Below are positions 55,905 through 64,000 of a stretch of 64,000 bases of DNA, piece by piece (the first letter of the stretch is position 1; every line of letters starts with the position of its first letter). The stretch covers positions 1 through 64,000 of the forward strand of contig NZ_FONM01000016.1 in NCBI RefSeq assembly GCF_900112935.1, read 5' to 3'. The position numbers and the translations under genes are program-made. The notes under the pieces are model-generated. The model did not search any database and had not been told where the DNA came from. It was given only the letters and a program-made list of their open reading frames with translations. The DNA comes from Trichococcus pasteurii. GTDB taxonomy: Bacteria > Bacillota > Bacilli > Lactobacillales > Aerococcaceae.

Positions 55905-56038
55905 CCGGTGAGAACCCCCACTGCCGGAGGAGGAGTTCCAAAAAGATCATCACCTCCGACCACTGCGGCTTCGCCGGAAGACAGACGCCCGCAAGACATC
56001 CAACTCCGGCCAGCATCCGCTGACCGGAGTTGAGCAAC
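55905..56038. repeat. CTCCGGCGA-type GC-rich repeat, copy E
   Basis: Contains TCTCCGGTGAGAACC, GCCGGAGGAGGAG, CACCTCCGACCAC, CTTCGCCGGAAGACAG and GCTGACCGGAGTTGAGCAAC. The last is shared in form with copy A (GCTGACCGGAGTTGAGTGAC). It accounts for part of the 55,660-56,128 gap; the rest is the AT-rich region upstream of bglA, with no gene seen. Confidence 0.6.
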
Positions 56039-56128
56039 TCGGTTCAAGTTGGTATTTCCGAATGTCCGAAGCGCAGCCACATCCCCAAACAAAAAGACGC
56101 CCCTGTTAAGAGCGCCTTACCCGTCTTA

Positions 56129-56461
56129 TCAGTCCGGCGGGCCGATAAGATTGGCAATCATAAACCCCACTAGGGCGATAAAAAAGAACAGGCCGAGCAG
56201 TATCAACAGGAACACCAGAAGCGAGCGCTCATGATCCTTCTTTACGGCCAGGATTCCCATCAGCGAAGCCAATATCGCAGCCGTAAAAGCAAGATAGATC
56301 ACGCTCCCCAACAAGGGGCTGTTGATCGGATTGGGATATTCGATGGCATTTACTGTCGCGTTGGAAATCCGGTTCCCTGCAATCCCCAGCACAAGGAAAG
56401 CAGCAAATAGACTCACGGACCATTTGCCTTTGGACGTTTGCGGAAGAAATCGATTCTTCAT
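56129..56461 (-). CDS. Small membrane protein of unknown function
   Basis: 110 residues with three hydrophobic helices (about 15-30, 50-68 and 82-106) and a short polar start MKNRFLPQTSKGKW. No family is recognised. ATG 56461 follows AGAGGGAAAACAGT. The frame extends far upstream through the end of the second GH1 gene, but no start there has a good site. It lies 166 bases after that GH1 gene on the same strand and may be its passenger. Confidence 0.5.
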   Translation of the reverse strand: MKNRFLPQTSKGKWSVSLFAAFLVLGIAGNRISNATVNAIEYPNPINSPLLGSVIYLAFTAAILASLMGILAVKKDHERSLLVFLLILLGLFFFIALVGFMIANLIGPPD

Positions 56462-56627
56462 ACTGTTTTCCCTCTTTTCTGTACCAGAACAGACGCACAT
56501 CACAATTGTGTTATCAGATAGTTTCCTCAACTCGATTATACGCCCATCCGAGCGGCTGTACAATTTTTCCAAACGTACAAAAACCATATCGGATGGCATG
56601 TCGAACCACACGATATGGTTCTCGTGA

Positions 56628-58250
<1,623 letters not shown>

Positions 58251-58281
58251 TTACATGATATCGAATGAGGTGAATGGATAA

Positions 58282-59154
58282 ATGGATTTGCAGACGAAGC
58301 TTGCTTCGGAATCCTTTTCCGGGACGGAAAAGGCAGTAGTGGAATATTTCATCAATCATTTTGACAGCGTCGTAGATATGACGACTTTACAAGTGGCCAA
58401 GCACACCTTCACATCGAACGCCACCGTCGTCCGGGTCTGCCAGAAGCTCGGTTACAAAGGCTTCAATGACTTCAAACTGAAGTACTTGACGGAACAGAAG
58501 TCGGACTCCCCGTCAGCCGAAAAATTGGATGCCAACTTTCCGATCCAAAGCGGCGACAAAGTGCAGAAAATCGCAACCAATATCGCAGCCTTGAAGGAAG
58601 CCGCCATCGAAGAGACCAAGAGCCTACTGGATTACGTACACTTGCAGGAGGCCGTCGCGATTCTGGAGTCGGCCGAAACGATCAACGTCTACTGTTCCCA
58701 TTCGACGATCGCCCATGCCAAAGAGTTCCAGTACCATTGCATGCGCATCGGCAAACGCGTGATCGTCGCCAGCGGTCCGGGCGAACAGGACTATTACGCT
58801 AGCCGTTCCAATGAAGAAAATGTGGCGATCCTGTTGTCCTATACCGGCGAAACCCGCGAAACGATAGGCGATGCCAAACTGTGCCGCTACGGTGGAACGA
58901 AGACGATCTCGATCACGTCATTCGGACAGAACAGCCTCAGTGACGCCTGCGACTACAACTTCTTCATCCCGCCTTGGGAAAAGTATTATTCAAAAATCGG
59001 CCAATTCGCTTCTTCCGCCGGTTTCAGCTATATCCTTGATCTTTTTTACAGCGGCATTTTCGAAAAGGACTACTTGGCCAACTACGAATACATGCTGGAG
59101 CACACCGGCCGGCTGAGTATGGTTCAGATCAACAAGAAGATGAGCGATATTTAG
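58282..59154 (+). CDS. RpiR/MurR-family transcriptional regulator
   Basis: 290 residues. The N-terminal HTH_6 domain (FSGTEKAVVEYFINHFDSVV with TSNATVVRVCQKLGYKGF) binds DNA. A SIS domain (about 125-270, NVYCSHSTIAHAKEF and LLSYTGETRETI) senses a sugar phosphate. It is divergent from the second 6-phospho-beta-glucosidase gene, so a 6-phospho-beta-glucoside is the likely effector. The ATG follows GAGGTGAATGGATAA. Confidence 0.9.
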   Translation: MDLQTKLASESFSGTEKAVVEYFINHFDSVVDMTTLQVAKHTFTSNATVVRVCQKLGYKGFNDFKLKYLTEQKSDSPSAEKLDANFPIQSGDKVQKIATNIAALKEAAIEETKSLLDYVHLQEAVAILESAETINVYCSHSTIAHAKEFQYHCMRIGKRVIVASGPGEQDYYASRSNEENVAILLSYTGETRETIGDAKLCRYGGTKTISITSFGQNSLSDACDYNFFIPPWEKYYSKIGQFASSAGFSYILDLFYSGIFEKDYLANYEYMLEHTGRLSMVQINKKMSDI

Positions 59155-59294
59155 TGAGAGCCAGTGGTTTTTGTTTTGTTTAATTTTGGGCGTGACTTAT
59201 ACTGAAGGTGTAAAATCGTCTTTATTTTTTCTTCAAGCATCCAATCCGTTCATTTGTATAGTGGTATTTGGACTAAATAAAGGAGGAACCGACA

Positions 59295-59645
59295 ATGGGA
59301 AAATTTTCTAGTTTCGTCAAAGGGCTTGTGATCGGCGGAGGCATCGCCCTGCTGCTGTCACCGAAGCCTGGTAAGGACATCCGCAAAGATTTGGCAGACA
59401 AAGCCGATGAGACGTTGGACAAGGTGATGGACTACACCGATCAGGTCAAGGAAACCGCCAAAGAAACTGCGAAAGAGGCCGTCGAACAAGTCAAAGAAAA
59501 AGCCCAGGAAACAACCGACACAGTGAAACAAAAATTCGCCGCAAAAGCCCCTGAAGCCGAGGTAAGATTCGATGCCGAAACGGAAGCGCAAGCGACCGAG
59601 TCGGACGAACTTGATCCGATCGAGGAAGCGCTGAAGACATTGTGA
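59295..59645 (+). CDS. YtxH-like general stress protein
   Basis: 116 residues. The N-terminal hydrophobic stretch LVIGGGIALLLSPKPGKDIRK is the YtxH signature. It is followed by a long amphipathic helix rich in Lys, Glu, Thr and Ala (KETAKETAKEAVEQVKEKAQ) and an acidic tail. YtxH proteins are membrane-attached stress proteins of unknown mechanism. The ATG follows AAAGGAGGAACCGACA. It is a single gene closed by the terminator at 59687-59725. Confidence 0.85.
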   Translation: MGKFSSFVKGLVIGGGIALLLSPKPGKDIRKDLADKADETLDKVMDYTDQVKETAKETAKEAVEQVKEKAQETTDTVKQKFAAKAPEAEVRFDAETEAQATESDELDPIEEALKTL

Positions 59646-59686
59646 GTGCAAGCAGATGCCGTTGGACATAACAATTCCAGATTAAT

Positions 59687-59731
59687 AAAGGTCCCAATCA
59701 CCGTATTTCGATGATTGAGACCTTTTTTTAT
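59687..59731. terminator. Terminator between YtxH and FabK-like genes
   Basis: AAAGGTCCCAATCA (59687-59700) pairs with TGATTGAGACCTTT (59712-59725), with one mismatch, and is followed by TTTTT on the plus strand. The genes converge here. Confidence 0.75.
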
Positions 59732-59736
59732 TGGAA

Positions 59737-60705
59737 TTAATTTTCAACAAAATCTTGCATCAATTCTAAAACAACTTCCTCAACACTCTGAATCTTCTTA
59801 ATCGGCGTGATACCTGTCCCCACAGAAACATAGCCTTCTTCAGTATCGCCTTCCAGCATCCCGACTTTCATATTTCTAGTCCCGTTCATCTTCTGGGCAA
59901 TCTCTTCTCTGCTTGCTCCTAGTTGATCCATTTCCACTAGTTTTTTAGCCAATTTTCCTGGTAGGGAACGGTAATAAGATGGTACTGTCCTGAACAACAG
60001 CAAGTCTTCCGCAGTTGAGTCCACAATCAATTGCTTAACATTTTCAGCGGCGGGACTTTCGGTAACCGGAATGAAGCGACTGCCGGCAAAAACCCCTTCT
60101 GCTCCGAGCGCGAAGGCGGCCCGCACTCCGCGAACATCTGCGATTCCGCCAGCAGCCATTACCGGCATATCCTGAACTGCATCCACAATCATTGGTACTA
60201 CGGTGAATGTACCGATGACTCTGTCCGGCACTGTTCCACCTTCATCAAATCCTGTGGCCACGTAAATGTCAGCCCCCATTTTTTCAGCTGCTTGGGCATC
60301 CGCAATGGATGGCGTTTGTGGTCTGAAAATAATTTTAATGTTGTGTTCTTTTAATTGCTTAAAGATGTTTTCATCCAAAATACCATTGATTAAGACGGCT
60401 TTAACGCCTTCCTCAATCACAATTTGTAAGATGGGTGATGTGAAGGATAAATCATAATCAACAATTAACGTAACCGCAAATGGTTTATCCGTTAACTCCT
60501 TCGTCTTCTTGATTTCTCGTCTCATTCGTTCTGCAGTTTCTTCTATAGATTTCGTCACAGTTGTCTGTCCCGCGTTTGGACCTAGAACACCCAAACCACC
60601 AGCATCGCTGACAGCAGCAACCAATTCCGCATTGGTAAGCCATGCCATTGGTCCTTGAATGATGGGATATTCTATACCTAGTATTTCTGTGATGCGATTA
60701 TTCAT
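59737..60705 (-). CDS. FMN-dependent nitronate monooxygenase / FabK-like oxidoreductase
   Basis: 322 residues, TIM barrel. IEYPIIQGPMAWLTNAELVA and SDAGGLGVLGPN start the fold. MGADIYVATGFDEGGT, VMAAGGIADVRGV and ALGAEGVFAGSRFI form the FMN phosphate site. The C-terminal segment on promiscuous substrates does not decide between enoyl-ACP reductase II and nitronate monooxygenase. There are no fatty-acid genes around, so the latter or a detoxifying role is favoured. An HxlR regulator is encoded divergently. The ATG follows TAAGGAGAACTGAGTC. Confidence 0.85.
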   Translation of the reverse strand: MNNRITEILGIEYPIIQGPMAWLTNAELVAAVSDAGGLGVLGPNAGQTTVTKSIEETAERMRREIKKTKELTDKPFAVTLIVDYDLSFTSPILQIVIEEGVKAVLINGILDENIFKQLKEHNIKIIFRPQTPSIADAQAAEKMGADIYVATGFDEGGTVPDRVIGTFTVVPMIVDAVQDMPVMAAGGIADVRGVRAAFALGAEGVFAGSRFIPVTESPAAENVKQLIVDSTAEDLLLFRTVPSYYRSLPGKLAKKLVEMDQLGASREEIAQKMNGTRNMKVGMLEGDTEEGYVSVGTGITPIKKIQSVEEVVLELMQDFVEN

Positions 60706-60737
60706 GACTCAGTTCTCCTTAATGTGTTATAATTTAA

Positions 60738-60883
60738 TTAGCTTGCTAACTATACACCCAAAAGCCCACCATCCTGTTGCATGCCGAAATGGTTTATTTT
60801 GGTTTGTTGGTACAATCATAAGGGTATTGGATGCAGTTGTGAAGTGGGCAATATAAATGAACCTAGTACATTTATTTGTACTA
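60738..60883. promoter_or_regulatory. Divergent operators between FabK-like and hxlR genes
   Basis: Two palindromes lie in this gap. TTAGCTTGCTAA (60738-60749) overlaps the FabK-like promoter near TATAAC. TAGTACATTTATTTGTACTA (60864-60883) sits 20 bases before the hxlR start. The second has the size and spacing of HxlR operators; the first shares TTAGC/GCTAA with sequence before the marR gene (TTAGCTAACTAACTAA at 61293). Confidence 0.45.
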
Positions 60884-60902
60884 TAGACTGGGAGCGGATA
60901 AA

Positions 60903-61271
60903 ATGAGAGTTTGTATGGATGGATTTCAAAGAGAATTTATAGATGAGCAACAAGATATGTACGCGATAGCATTTTCTCAAAACATTTTATCAGGACGATG
61001 GAAATATTTCATTCTCTGGTATTTGAAGGCCGAAAAACGTCGTTATTCCGAAATTAAAAATTACCTGCAGGATCTTTCGCAAGGCTCCCTCACTAAGCAA
61101 TTAAGGGAATTAGAGCATGATGGCGTCATTAAACGTGATGTTTATCCAGTAGTGCCCCCAAAAGTAGAATATTCCCTTACGGAAAAAGGGAAAGCTTTAA
61201 TTCCTGTCCTGGATATGATGGAAATTTTTGGTAAAGAGTACGGTGTCCAGAAAGTGAATACACACCTTTAG
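60903..61271 (+). CDS. HxlR-family transcriptional regulator
   Basis: 122 residues. The winged helix has the family pattern FSQNILSGRWKYFILWYLKA, YSEIKNYLQDLSQGSLTKQL and GVIKRDVYPVVPPKVEYSLT. An N-terminal cysteine (VCMDGF, residue 4) could be a thiol or aldehyde sensor, as in YodB/HxlR proteins. It is encoded divergently from the FabK-like oxidoreductase and probably controls it. ATG 60903 follows GGGAGCGGATAA. Confidence 0.9.
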   Translation: MRVCMDGFQREFIDEQQDMYAIAFSQNILSGRWKYFILWYLKAEKRRYSEIKNYLQDLSQGSLTKQLRELEHDGVIKRDVYPVVPPKVEYSLTEKGKALIPVLDMMEIFGKEYGVQKVNTHL

Positions 61272-61327
61272 CATGAGCGTGGAGCCTCATGCTTAGCTAA
61301 CTAACTAATATTAGGAGGGATTTCTGC

Positions 61328-61744
61328 ATGTTAAACGATGAAATCAGAGTGCTCTTAGATAAACTTTCGTCAGAGACAAGGCGCAATCATAATCATCTTC
61401 TGCATGATTTAAATCTTCATGTTGGACAAGATAAGCTTTTGTGTAAGCTTTGGAGAGCAGATGGCCTAACCCAAGTTGAACTTTGTAATAAGTTGAATTG
61501 CGAGGCCCCTACAGTCACCAATATGCTGAGCGCTCTTGAAAAAAAAGAGCTGATTATGCGAAAAAAAGATCCCGATGACAAAAGAACCAATAGGATCTAC
61601 CTTACAGAGGCTGGGAAAAATATGGAAACCTCGGTTACTGAGATGTGGAGAAAACAGCAAGATAAGTTATTAACGGATATCACTTTGGATGAGAAGATGT
61701 TTTTAAGAAGGCTCCTTAAGCAAATGGAAAATAATCTTTTTTAA
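61328..61744 (+). CDS. MarR-family transcriptional regulator
   Basis: 138 residues. The central winged helix reads LTQVELCNKLNCEAPTVTNM with a beta wing IMRKKDPDDKRTNRIYLT, flanked by dimerisation helices. It lies 56 bases after hxlR on the same strand and may be co-transcribed with it. The ATG follows AGGAGGGATTTCTGC. Its regulated gene is not certain; the TTAGC/GCTAA element shared with the FabK-like promoter is a candidate site. Confidence 0.92.
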   Translation: MLNDEIRVLLDKLSSETRRNHNHLLHDLNLHVGQDKLLCKLWRADGLTQVELCNKLNCEAPTVTNMLSALEKKELIMRKKDPDDKRTNRIYLTEAGKNMETSVTEMWRKQQDKLLTDITLDEKMFLRRLLKQMENNLF

Positions 61745-61767
61745 CCAGCAAATTCCAACGGCATAGC

Positions 61768-61808
61768 AAAAGGCTCCAACCATCGACATTGCATGGTTGG
61801 AGCCTTTT
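61768..61808. terminator. Terminator after marR
   Basis: AAAAGGCTCCAACCAT (61768-61783) and ATGGTTGGAGCCTTTT (61793-61808) are perfect 16-base arms with a 9-base loop. The 61,809-62,229 gap that follows contains no gene, only the sites listed next. Confidence 0.88.
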
Positions 61809-62093
61809 CACCATTCTGATATTATCTGTTGCTTATTTTCTTTCAAACCTGTTCTGCCACAGTTAAATTTCTCATCGTTTTCTAATTTTCATTCATTGAA
61901 ACTGCACTTTGTACTCACATAAAAAATTGCAAGCGCACATATAACTTTAATCAGTTTATATACCTATGTATTTTGGGTTATTTTCTGAAACTCAACTCCC
62001 TGCCAATCCGTTTTCGTTTGATTTCCAGCTTGTACCCATGCAAATAAACGTTATTCTTCAAAAGAAACATGTGTTTTTAATCACAATTTTCTA

Positions 62094-62121
62094 ATCCCCT
62101 CCTCGCTTGGGGATGTTTTTT
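62094..62121 (+). terminator. Terminator-like hairpin upstream of the symporter promoter
   Basis: ATCCCC (62094-62099) and GGGGAT (62109-62114) followed by GTTTTTT. It lies upstream of the -35 box at 62145, so it cannot attenuate that promoter. It may be the relic of a lost gene. Confidence 0.45.
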
Positions 62122-62144
62122 CTAATGAAAGTTTCACAATTAGA

Positions 62145-62173
62145 TTGACACAGCCATATGATATCGATAGAAT
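62145..62173 (+). promoter_or_regulatory. Promoter of the AGCS symporter gene
   Basis: TTGACA (62145-62150) and TAGAAT (62168-62173) are exactly 17 bases apart, 56 bases before the start codon. Confidence 0.75.
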
Positions 62174-62229
62174 ATCAAAGATACATAATAAAATGGTGTG
62201 AATTCACTTATTGGAGGATTTGGTATTAT

Positions 62230-63615
62230 ATGGATGTTGTATATAATTTTTTGGCCGACTATGTGAATGTTCTCTTATGGGACTACTTTTTGACATATGG
62301 CCTGCTTTTTGCCGGATTGTACTTCTCGATCCGCTTCGGGTTCCCGCAAGTTACGCGCATGTGGGAAGCTTTCAAACAAGTTTTTGGTAAATTGTTCAAA
62401 AAAGACGTTTCCCAGGAAGGTTCCATGTCCTCCTTCCAGGCTTTGGCGACTGCTGTTGCCGCACAGGTAGGGACAGGAAACGTTGCGGGTGTGGCGACGG
62501 CCATCCTCGGTGGTGGACCGGGAGCGATCTTCTGGATGTGGGTGTCCGCGTTCCTTGGTATGGGTACGATTTTTAATGAAGCCATCCTGGCGCAAGTCTA
62601 TAGGATGCGCGACCGCAACAAAGGCGATCTCGTCGGTGGACCGGCATACTACCTTTCAAAAGGGGTCGGATCCAATGCTCTGGCAAAATTCTTCTCCGTC
62701 TCCCTTATCGTAGCGCTAGGGTTCATCGGTAATATGGTGCAATCGAACTCGATCGCATCGGCTGTGACCACCGCCTTCGCCATTCCGGAATGGGTGACCG
62801 GTTTCCTGGTTGCCTTGGCAGCCATCCTGATTTTCGCAGGCGGAATGAAGCGCATCGCATCATTCGCCGAATTGGTCGTTCCGATCATGGCGTTGGTTTA
62901 CATCGTTGCCAGTCTGGTTATTTTATTCCTTTTCCGTGAGAATGTTGTTCCTGCCTTCAAAATGATTTTTGTCGGAGCCTTTACGCCTCAAGCCGCAATC
63001 GGCGGTATCGCCGGAGCATCGGTAAGAGCGGCAGTCCAAAAAGGTGTGGCCCGTGGTTTGTTCTCGAACGAAGCTGGGATGGGTTCGACACCGCACGCGC
63101 ATGCTGTCGCGCACGTTGATCATCCGGTACAGCAAGGATTGGCTGCCATGGTCGGTGTCTTCATCGATACCGTCATCGTCTGTTCCGCTACTGCACTGAT
63201 CATCTTGGTGACCGAATCCTATCTGGACCCTGCCTTGAAGGGTGCGCAAGTGACCCAGGCGGCATTCTCGATCGCGTTCGGAGGCAGCGGATCCGTTCTT
63301 TTGGCCATCTGCCTGACCTTCTTCGCCTTCACGACAATCGTCGGCTGGTACTACTTCGGCGAATCGAACATCAAATACCTGTTCGGAACGAAAGGTGTCC
63401 TGCCTTATCAGATTTTGGTGGCGATTTTCATCTTCTTGGGCGCCTTGCAGGAAGTCGATATCGTTTGGATGCTTGCCGATACGTTCAATGCCTTGATGGT
63501 CATCCCCAACTTATTCGGTCTCTTCTACTTGTCCAATCAAGTCAAGGGCATTTTGGAGGATTACGACCGCTGCAAGTTGGAAGGCCGCATCTTCTACGAT
63601 TACGACGTAAAATGA
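62230..63615 (+). CDS. Sodium:alanine/glycine symporter (AGCS family)
   Basis: 461 residues with about eleven transmembrane helices. Family marks are GLYFSIRFGFPQ near the N-terminus, SSFQALATAVAAQVGTGNVAG, MWVSAFLGMGTIFNEAILAQ, GVARGLFSNEAGMGSTPHAHA and FTTIVGWYYFGE. It imports alanine or glycine with sodium. ATG 62230 is chosen because the protein then starts like relatives, although GGAGG lies 14 bases upstream, a little far. An in-frame ATG at 62158 would overlap the promoter. It is a single gene. Confidence 0.93.
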   Translation: MDVVYNFLADYVNVLLWDYFLTYGLLFAGLYFSIRFGFPQVTRMWEAFKQVFGKLFKKDVSQEGSMSSFQALATAVAAQVGTGNVAGVATAILGGGPGAIFWMWVSAFLGMGTIFNEAILAQVYRMRDRNKGDLVGGPAYYLSKGVGSNALAKFFSVSLIVALGFIGNMVQSNSIASAVTTAFAIPEWVTGFLVALAAILIFAGGMKRIASFAELVVPIMALVYIVASLVILFLFRENVVPAFKMIFVGAFTPQAAIGGIAGASVRAAVQKGVARGLFSNEAGMGSTPHAHAVAHVDHPVQQGLAAMVGVFIDTVIVCSATALIILVTESYLDPALKGAQVTQAAFSIAFGGSGSVLLAICLTFFAFTTIVGWYYFGESNIKYLFGTKGVLPYQILVAIFIFLGALQEVDIVWMLADTFNALMVIPNLFGLFYLSNQVKGILEDYDRCKLEGRIFYDYDVK

Positions 63616-63700
63616 TTTCGAATACTTGATGCCGGTCAAGTTCTTTCCGGCGTATTCCGCTTATACTATAGTCATACCAGACACATAGGAGGAATGAATC

Positions 63701-63922
63701 ATGAGCCAAGCCATTATCCAATTGGGACCCGTCACTTGCCCATCCTGCATCAAGAAAATCGAATCCGCCGTCAGCAAAATCGATGGGGTCGAAACCGTCA
63801 AAGTGCTGTTCAACTCCAGCAAAGTCAAAGCCGAATTCGACGGCAACAAGACTTCAGGGAACGACATCAGTGAAACAATCCAAAAGCTGGGTTATGAAGT
63901 CCAATCGGTCAAAGAATCCTAG
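63701..63922 (+). CDS. Heavy-metal-binding chaperone (CopZ/HMA type)
   Basis: 73 residues with a ferredoxin-like HMA fold. The metal loop is VTCPSCIKKIES, a CxxC with Pro-Ser between the cysteines in place of the more usual His/Ala-Ser or Gly-His. The rest follows the family pattern: GVETVKVLFNSSKVKAEFDG and IQKLGYEVQSV. It could carry copper or another thiophilic metal; no metal-transport ATPase is in the window. The ATG follows AGGAGGAATGAATC. A terminator closes the gene at 63929-63968. Confidence 0.88.
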   Translation: MSQAIIQLGPVTCPSCIKKIESAVSKIDGVETVKVLFNSSKVKAEFDGNKTSGNDISETIQKLGYEVQSVKES

Positions 63923-63928
63923 ACCATC

Positions 63929-63968
63929 AGCAGTGGCCGCCTAATTTCGAGGCGGCCACTGCTTTTTT
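63929..63968 (+). terminator. Terminator of the metallochaperone gene
   Basis: AGCAGTGGCCGCCT (63929-63942) pairs perfectly with AGGCGGCCACTGCT (63950-63963), followed by TTTTTT. Confidence 0.92.
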
Positions 63969-64000
63969 GATGTCGAAGGTTTCCCAAAATATGGATTCCT

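Noticed and set aside
55831-56234. Several short frames between bglA and the small membrane protein
   Set aside because: They lie in the GC-rich repeat element, overlap each other on both strands and show no start signals.
62094-62121. Riboswitch or attenuator for the symporter gene
   Set aside because: The hairpin lies upstream of the clear promoter at 62145-62173, so it is not in that transcript.

Overview
The window reads as chromosomal DNA of a moderate-GC, low-order Firmicute related to lactic acid bacteria. I lean towards Carnobacteriaceae, Trichococcus-like, but this is an inference from gene content and not a measured identity. The signs are strong AGGAGG ribosome binding sites, a MalT/MapP/MapA maltose pathway, a MaeKR-type malate system, a xylose operon with a ROK repressor, and BceRS-AB-type peptide resistance. 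No tRNA, rRNA or CRISPR array was seen.

Region 1 (1-11,700, minus strand) is accessory DNA. A transposase 5' end lies at the left edge, followed by one defence operon transcribed right to left from a promoter at 11,587-11,616 to a terminator at 366-423. Its gene order is: a 143-residue unknown, a methylase fused to one target recognition domain, hsdM, hsdS, hsdR, a TPR/winged-helix regulator, and an M20-like metallopeptidase with an unusual N-terminal domain. The genes touch, overlap or lie close together up to hsdR. This extended type I restriction locus is the best candidate for an incompletely described system.

Region 2 (11,760-19,900) is the maltose locus. mapA-pgmB-galM-malR run leftward and malT-mapP run rightward. 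Maltose enters as maltose 6'-phosphate (MalT), is dephosphorylated (MapP), is phosphorolysed (MapA), and beta-glucose 1-phosphate is isomerised (PgmB). LacI-type operators of the form TGCAAYCGRTTGCA sit in the divergent promoters here and again at 35.2-35.4 kb, tying in the ABC route (malEFG) and three GH13 enzymes at 31.6-40.5 kb.

Region 3 (20,000-29,050) is a patchwork. It holds a SEC-C protein, a decayed AbiE/HTH toxin-antitoxin locus, two 3' remnants of mapP, arrays of a 52-bp repeat, a possible peptide/immunity remnant and a BceRS-AB module.

Region 4 (29,050-43,400) carries a GH4 glycosidase with an AraC regulator, malEFG, the GH13 cluster, a DgaE-like PLP enzyme flanked by a ~105-bp direct repeat, and an orphan sugar-binding lipoprotein.

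Region 5 (43,600-54,200) contains xylAB/xylR, an RraA-like aldolase, malic enzyme, a 2-hydroxycarboxylate transporter and its two-component system.

Region 6 (54,200-64,000) holds two GH1 6-phospho-beta-glucosidases with an RpiR regulator, a YtxH-like protein, an FMN nitronate monooxygenase/FabK-like protein, HxlR and MarR regulators, an AGCS amino-acid symporter and a CopZ-like metallochaperone.

Two families of intergenic repeats recur: a 52-bp tandem unit around TGTCCGAT...ATCGGACA, and GC-rich CTCCGGCGA hairpin elements.
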